From: Zopfochytrium polystomum
Taxonomy: Eukaryota; Chytridiomycota; Chytridiomycetes; Chytridiales; Chytridiaceae
Length of the DNA stretch: 64,000 nt
Reading direction: 5' to 3'
Assembly (NCBI GenBank): GCA_025765615.1
Contig: JAIVFJ010000106.1
Location: 62,001-126,000, forward strand
In this document: positions 58,107 to 64,000 of the stretch, piece by piece
Layout: each line of letters begins with the position of its first letter
How positions within the stretch are numbered: position 1 is the first letter of the stretch
Notes under the pieces: generated by a model
The model's input: the letters and a program-made list of their open reading frames with translations, nothing else
What the model was told of the DNA's origin: nothing
Databases searched by the model: none
Made by a program: the position numbers and the translations under genes

Positions 58107-59720
58107 TTATTGGCTCAGGGCAAGCAGCCCAGCCAGAGCGACGGAAATGAGCACGGCTGCCGCCTTCGAGGCGAAGACGGTCGCCGGCTCTGCCGCCGAC
58201 TTTGGATTGGTTTTGACGGGGGCTTGGTTGGTCGGGGCCGTCGTCGGGGGAGTGACGCCGTTGATGCGGACCATGCCGTTAAAGTAGCTCATCATCTCGA
58301 TCTGGTCGCGCGGGTTGGTTCCGTTGGCGAACGTGTACTTGTCCGGCACGGGGTTCAAGGTGCGCACGCAGTTCCACTTGTCGTTGCACGGGTCGGCAGC
58401 GAGGAGCTGCTCGCCCTGCTTGACCATGATGGACTTGATCTCGGACTTGACCGAAGACTGCGAGTCCGGTAGGATGTTGTAGAGGTCCGCGAGGGTCTCG
58501 TACACGGGGAAGTTGAAGCCGTCCGGGTCCTTGCACGCGAAGCGGGTGCCGCAAAGCGGCTCGTGGAAGCGGCCGCTGCTGTCGATAAAGTTCTTTTTCC
58601 AGTAGTTGTAGAAGCCCATGCCGTCCGTCATGTACGTCGAGTTGCCCGTGATCTTGTTCAGCGCGGCGCCCGCGAACGCCATGGGCGTGTAGTAGTACGA
58701 CCACGAGTTGCCGTCGACGGTGCAGGAACCGTCGGCGTAGATGCCGTCGTAAATCATGTAGGTGTTGCGGTCGGTGACGGCGAGCACGACCCAGTCCCAG
58801 AACGTCTTGGCAATGTCCAGGTACTTGGCGTCCTGGGTTGCGTCGTAGAGACGAAGGGCGAACCAGATGATCTGAACGTTGGTGATGGTCGACTTTTCGG
58901 TCCGCAGGTTGGCTTCCTTCGCGTTACGGTCGCGAGACCAGTACGCACCGCCTCCGCACTGGCTGTCGACCTGTTCCAGGATCCGGAACATGGTGTAGTT
59001 TCCGACGTGCAGCCAAGACGGCTTGGTCCCGTCCGCCGAGGATATCACGTTCGAGGAAGTAACGCCGTACAGCTCGGACCCCGACAGAGCAGCCAGACCC
59101 CACCACCCAATGTCGTCGTTCCATTTACCACCGCAGTTTCCCTCGCACCCGAACAAAAAGTCGCCGTTGTCGTCCATCGCTTTGGTCATGGCAGTGTTGA
59201 CAAAGTTCGACATGGCGTAGTCTCCGGAGTAATCCATGTAGTCCAAGATGACCTGGTGTCGGTGGTGGCGGGTTAGTTCGATCGAGTGAGTGAAAGGGCG
59301 ACATTGATTACGTTGTAGTAGATGCCCGACTCGTGCCACTGGACGATGTTCATGTCCCACGCTCCCCAGAAGTCATTCCAGGAAGAGAAGGTGAAGTAGG
59401 TGGTCATCCATGTTGAGACTTGCTTTGCGGCCGCAAGGGTGGCAGCTGTGTGGAAAAATTTGGTTTCAGCAGATGTGGTGAGCCTGGATCGCCCCCAAAA
59501 AAAACCGCAGGCACACACACGCACCCACACATATCTCTCTCTCGCTCTCTCTCTGTCTCTCTCTCTCTCTCTCTCTCCTTGTCACTCTCGCCCAACACTC
59601 TCTGCATCATCGCAGTTGCGTACCGGCGTCGCTGAGATCGATGGCGGGGGTGGCGGTTGCGCCAGAGACGGCGATGGCGGCGGCGGCGGCAGCGGCGGCG
59701 ACAAGTGGTGGGCGAACCAT
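58107..59720 (-). CDS. GPI-anchored GH76 enzyme (Dfg5/Dcw1-like)
   Basis: Glycoside hydrolase family 76; in yeasts Dfg5/Dcw1 transfer GPI proteins from the membrane to wall glucan by acting on the GPI mannan. Exons 59720-59624, 59445-59312 and 59252-58107 give 458 residues in phase. The N-terminal signal peptide is MVRPPLVAAAAAAAAIAVSG. The catalytic block is KWNDDIGWWGLAALSG with the Asp pair. Other features are SWNDFWGAWD, IIWFALRLYDAT, DGNSWSYYYTPMAFAGA and a Cys-bearing C-terminal region. A hydrophobic GPI-attachment signal ends the protein (AAAVLISVALAGLLALSQ) after a Thr/Pro-rich stem. The first intron contains a (CT)n microsatellite. Confidence 0.9.
59534..59577. repeat. (CT)n microsatellite inside the GH76 intron
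   Basis: About 20 CT units with a few interruptions, within the first intron of the GH76 gene. Read on the minus strand it is a GA tract between donor and acceptor. Confidence 0.9.
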
Positions 59721-61259
59721 TGCTGCTGGATTTGTTTGTGGTTGTGTGGTTGTGTGGTTGTGGGTGCTGACGGGAGGAGACTGGCCAGCAAAAAAACCTT
59801 CAATTGTTGGCTGTTTGTGGTTGTCTTCCACCAAAACTGGTATCATCATTTCCCTTTTTGGGCAAACAATGCTTCTTTTCCGATTTATTTTTCACCTTGA
59901 CCGACCGACTTGGTGAGTTGTCTCTCCCTCCTCCTGACTCTCTGTCTGTCTGCCTATCTCTCGCCTTTGCCTCGTCTCCTACTCTGGATGGAAAACGAGA
60001 AAATATTTGCCTCATCCCTGCTTCGCGCCGCAACCCCCCCCCCCACAGATCTGCAGAAAATCGAAACGTCACACCGTCACGTGTTTTCTTGTTTGCCAAT
60101 TAGCTGCCTCTGAAAATTCCAAAGGTGATGGTCAAAAGGTGCTCCCAGCGAACTCTTAGTTTTTAATGAGGCAATGATTCTGAGTTAACCCCCTTTGATT
60201 TTGGCATATTTCTACCCTTTCTTCTGGCTAATTTTCACAGAGAGCAAAAAAAGGTGGGGGGAAACTGCGTCCATTCCGCTTGCCAGCTCGCAACACATAC
60301 TCAATTTGTCTACCCAGCCACTGACAGCAGCCAAGCAATTATTATTTGTTAAAAAAATTTCAGAGGACACTCCCCTCATGATTTAACCATTTCAGTCCTG
60401 CAGCCAAATCCCACCAGTGGGACCAATGGCGCAAAATTCGATCTGCTGTTATTTCATTGCCTGTTCCATTATGTGACTTAGAGTCCAACACATCTATGAC
60501 AGACAGGATTCCATCATCACACACAAATCTCATAAATTGAGAGTGAGGAAATGAAAGGTGAGGTTCGGCCCATCCATGGTACCAACTTCTCAATATTCTC
60601 AGGACCTCAGCTGGCCAATTGGAAGGAGTATTGTTCTGGGCTTCTCAAGCTCTTGTCTTCACACTTTGTTAAATCACAGAAATAGGAGTTTTTCAGCACC
60701 TCAGAGCCCAAATATCAATTAGAGAAATATAAAAATGGAGGGGCCACAGTAGGGACCAGTTTTGCCATTCTGTTAGTTTTCATTTTTCAAATCTTTTGGT
60801 TGAATTAACTTCAGCAGATGAAGCTGCACTGCAAGAAGCTGATGTGAAGAAGGGCTGTCAGAAGCCAAGCTGGTCTCACTCCAATATCCTCCGAAAAATT
60901 GATGCGGACCTTGGTTTCACTTTCTTGTGGCCAAATGCGCCTCCGTCGCGCCAGTGCTCGAAACGTGGGTTGCACTTCAGGCTTTGAACAACTAAAAGCC
61001 GTCCTCCCTCTTTGGTTTTGTGACGGTTCGAATGATAAAGAAATTCAAACTCCGCCTTGTCGGCAGCCACCAAGCCCCTGCATCAGTCCTGAACGCCAGC
61101 GTCGTCAGTCGACGGTCAGACGAGCATCCTGCAGCTTGCTAGCAGCAACACCCTCCCTCGCGCCGATCGCGTCGCTTAATCGAAATCGCTGCTCGACGTG
61201 GCATCGGTTGGTGGAGGTGGCACGAAACCGACTTCAACGTGTAGATCTTGGAGCAAGCG
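59721..61259. other. Intergenic region with an AT-rich island
   Basis: The divergent region of GH76 (-) and cyclin (+). Bases ~60120-60950 are clearly more AT-rich than the surroundings and contain a minus-strand open frame (60360-60593, see separate entry) and plus-strand fragments near 60796-60987. No terminal repeats or target duplications are visible by eye. Confidence 0.55.
60360..60593 (-). other. Minus-strand open frame in the AT-rich island
   Basis: 77 codons from the first Met, open ~14 codons further upstream. It has protein-like composition rich in Trp/His (SWYHGWAEPHLSFPHSQF, FVCDDGILSVIDVLDSKS, RHWSHWWDLAAGLKW). It may be an exon or a fragment of a mobile element. There is no recognised domain, and its base composition differs from its neighbours. 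Confidence 0.3.
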
Positions 61260-63840
61260 ATGAGCTTTTCCAGAGCTGCCCGAAGTGGGCAGCCAGTTGT
61301 CGCACCAGTTGGCGCGACTTCGAATGAGAACAGGCCGATACTGGGCCGTCCGGTGCGAACGAAGGCTGCGATGACGCAGCACAACCAGCAGCCACGGATC
61401 GCGCTTGGTCAGCTATCGTCGAATGTGAGTGAGCGTGCTATGGAGTTTTTGGCCACAGAGATGTCCAGGAGGGATAACCACCCCATCGCGGTCCTTTCTT
61501 CTCCCACCTTTCAATCTAGCACATCCAAAGAGCACACCACCATCTCGGAGCGAGCCGTATTCAACAGAAAGGAGTCAAAAACGCATCACCGGACGAGGAC
61601 CATAACGCGGCGCCAAAACGTGTGCGCCAAGATGCCACCACTCGACCAGCCGCCAATCGACCAGTACTAAGCGAGGCCACCGTATTCCCAACTTCGACCG
61701 CGATGCTTGCGCTCCGCGCCCGGCAGGCTATCAGTGTCCGAAGTAAGATAACGGCAACGGGACAAACTGCATTAAGCGTCGCGTCTTCTGGGCGCCTGTC
61801 TGCGACGGCACGTATCACCACTGGAACTGCAGGAAGCCGGGGGAATTCAGCTGCTGCGGGAAACAGGCTGGGGCTGCGACCGAGCAGACGGGCTGTCGAC
61901 AAGCCGGTAGTCTGCGACAGAGAGAGCGCAGCGCGCTCGGAAGGCTCCCGAACGGAGGAAGTGCGAGTAGCCGACCCCGCTCCACTTCTTTCTCCTAGCA
62001 CAGAAGTAGAGAATGCAAAAGCCGCGCCGCCGCTCCCTCAACGCGCACATCAGCCTCAGATCAGCCCCCTCCCCGTGCCACGCGCTGTCCACGTCCCCAG
62101 TTCGGATTCGCGCACCACCCTCGTTGGACCCAGAAGCAGCCTGACTCGGCCGAGCCCCGCACAGCACCATGCCTCTCCCGCACCGCAGCCCGCCGGCGCA
62201 CATACGGCGACGTCCGCGATCTCCAGCGCCGCCGGCTCGGCCGCCAAGCCGAGAATGTACGCGCACGTCACGGCCAGAATCGACACCGGCCTCGGCGCAA
62301 AGCGGCCTCTTGCGGGTGGGGCGGCGCCGCCGTCGGCGGTGAAGCCGAGCAGCTCAAACGGCGTACCCGTGCCTTCGCGACACGGAACGACCTCGCATCC
62401 TCACCACCACCAGCAACAGCAGCAACATCCTCCAAAACACCGGCTGTCACCTCTCCCGCGCGCCGCCGCCGGCCCGACGTCGCGCCACACTCCCGCCCCG
62501 CCCGCCGCCGCCGCCATCGCCGGCCGCCGCAGCCGCGCCGAGATGGCGAAGAACGACCCACCCACCACGGCGCGGAAGCGCGCCAAGGATCTGCGCGGTG
62601 CGGCGCGGCCCGTTGAGACGGACGTGTACCCCGACGCGCCGATGGACATTGACGGAGAGGACTTTTACCAGCGCCACGACCAGCAGAGCCAGGTAGTGGC
62701 GGCGAGTCAGCACGGCGGCGAAAAGGCGATGGTCGCAGCGCCGGCAAAGGTGTGCTTGTATGCACGCTGGGACGATGGGCATGATGATGACCCGTTGCTT
62801 GTGTCGGAGTATGCGGAGGAGATTTTCGAGTATATGCGGGAGATGGAGGTAGGTGGATGAGAGTGGTTTTGCAGATTTGGAGAGAAGATCTTTGTGTTTG
62901 TAGTGCTGAGTTAAAACGAGTTCGCGATTTGTTTTACTTACGCACGTCTCTTCCTCGGCACTCGTTTTTCCTCGATTTTGCCTCGCTCCGTCTTTCCCTC
63001 TTGAACAGCAAAAACACTTGCCCCAGCCAAATTACCTCAAAATCCAGCACGAAGTGGACGGTGCGGCGCGCAACATTCTGGTCAACTGGCTCATAGTAGT
63101 GCACGCGCGATTCAGCCTCCGGTGCGAGACGCTGTACCTGGCGGTCAACGTGATGGACCGATTCCTCTCGCTCAAGACGGTGTCGCTTCCCAAATTCCAG
63201 CTGGTCGGGATCGCGAGTCTGCTCATCGCGTGCAAGTACGAGGAAATTGAAGTGCCGGGCGTCGCGGCGCTCGAGTACATGGCCGACTACGGCTACTCGC
63301 GCGGCGAAATCGTGCGCGCGGAAAGGTACGTGCTCGGCACGCTGCGGCACGAGCTCGGGTGCCCGAGCCCGCTGTCGTTTGTGAGGCGGCTGGCGAGGAT
63401 TGACGGGTTTTTGCCCGCGCCGAGGACGCTGTGCGCGTTTGTTATGGAGGCGGCCTTGACGGACGAGATCATGATTGGCGCGCCACCGTCGATGCTGGCG
63501 GCAGGAGCCATGTATCTTGCGAGATGCATGTTGAGGATAGGAGCTTGGGTGAGTCTTTGTTTTTCTTTTTTTTTAATTATATGCGGGTTATTGTTCGCTT
63601 CCTTTCGTTTTTTCTGATCCTCTAACTGAACACGCCCCTTTCACGCTTCGTGCACCGCAGACGCCGCAGCACGCAATGGTGTCGGGCTACTCGGAGCAGG
63701 TTGTGACCGAGTGCGCCAAGGGGCTGTACAACACCATCAGCCGGCTGGACAGCCGCTCTTCCGTGTACCAAAAGTACTCTGAAGAGCGGTTCAGCGGAGT
63801 GGCAAAGTTTGTAGAGGCCTTCCTGCGAAACGGGGCTTGA
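61260..63840 (+). CDS. B-type mitotic cyclin
   Basis: Activates the mitotic cyclin-dependent kinase. Exons 61260-61424, 61520-62848, 63009-63548 and 63661-63840 give 737 residues in phase. A destruction box RIALGQLSSN lies at ~46-55, the APC/C degradation signal. A long disordered Ala/Pro/Ser/His-rich region (~56-480) includes a His/Gln run. Then comes EYAEEIFEYMREME, the usual lead-in to the cyclin box, QPNYLKIQHEVDGAARNILVNWLIVVHARF, LYLAVNVMDRFLS and LVGIASLLIACKYEEIEVP. The second cyclin fold follows to FLRNGA. The Lys in ACKYEE and the Glu needed for kinase binding are present. The hydrophobic-patch motif usually written MRAIL reads ARNIL. Confidence 0.9.
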
Positions 63841-63911
63841 CATATTTGTTTCGCCCACCCGTCGCCAGGCGGAATACGAGGACTCGTTTGCTTTTCTTTC
63901 TTGTTCATTTG

Positions 63912-63917
<6 letters not shown>

Positions 63918-63952
<35 letters not shown>
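63918..63952. repeat. (GT)n microsatellite
   Basis: About 17 GT units in the 3' flank of the cyclin gene. Confidence 0.95.
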
Positions 63953-63954
<2 letters not shown>

Positions 63955-64000
63955 TGGCTTGGAAAAGAAGAAGAATCCCCCTTTCCCTTCCTTTGATAGT

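Overview
This 64 kb window comes from a nuclear fungal genome, most likely a zoosporic (flagellated) early-diverging fungus such as a chytrid. Three things support this. The genes are intron-dense, with short GT-AG introns of mostly 47-85 bases. The gene set is fungal: a Zds-type PP2A regulator, a GPI-anchored GH76 wall enzyme, a COMPASS Shg1-type subunit, an F-BAR/RhoGAP protein and a Tah18-type diflavin reductase. It also encodes an OFD1-like basal-body protein, expected only where cilia or flagella are built. There is no operon structure, CRISPR array, rRNA or recognisable tRNA. Gene models below were built by hand by joining reading frames at splice sites and checking that phases agree. 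Where totals divide cleanly into codons and conserved motifs run across junctions, I trust them.

Layout. 0.6-2.6 kb: a cytosolic HSP70 with a heat-shock element and TATA box. 4.7-6.3 kb (-): a PH-domain protein. 7.8-9.4 kb: a decayed gene reading TIR, then P-loop, then Walker B, that is, an NLR-type TIR-NB-ARC immune-receptor-like gene broken by several lesions. This is the most unusual content of the window. 9.6-11.4 kb (-): an ANGEL/Ccr4-like nuclease with a CCCH zinc finger inside its catalytic domain and one apparent frameshift. 12.0-15.0 kb: a GEN1/XPG-like structure-specific nuclease. 15.2-20.9 kb (-): a 1700-residue formin with a triplicated N-terminal module and almost no FH1. 21.0-25.9 kb: two unrecognised genes sharing a short divergent promoter. 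26.0-28.1 kb (-): a Coa3-like cytochrome oxidase assembly factor and COP9 subunit 4.

28.9-34.0 kb: a Shg1/BOD1-domain protein and an F-BAR/RhoGAP protein. 34.2-35.2 kb: a mitochondrial elongation factor P. 35.6-37.2 kb (-): a PLP group II decarboxylase. 39.2-43.4 kb: a Zds-like protein. 43.5-47.4 kb: OFD1. 47.5-48.3 kb (-) MCTS1 and 48.4-49.8 kb (+) an Fpg-type DNA glycosylase share a 69-base promoter. 50.0-53.5 kb: Tah18 followed closely by eIF4E. 53.8-55.6 kb (-): D-3-phosphoglycerate dehydrogenase. About 56-57.3 kb: an unrecognised protein with a repeated W/RWP motif. 58.1-59.7 kb (-): a GH76 Dfg5/Dcw1-like enzyme. 60.1-60.95 kb: an AT-rich island. 61.3-63.8 kb: a B-type cyclin.

Most genes are housekeeping and unrelated in function. 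Themes are polarity, cytokinesis and the cell cycle (formin, RhoGAP, Zds, cyclin B, Dfg5-like enzyme) and translation (eIF4E, MCTS1, mitochondrial EF-P). Limits: splice sites were read by eye, no database search was possible, and several 5' ends and a few internal exons remain uncertain.
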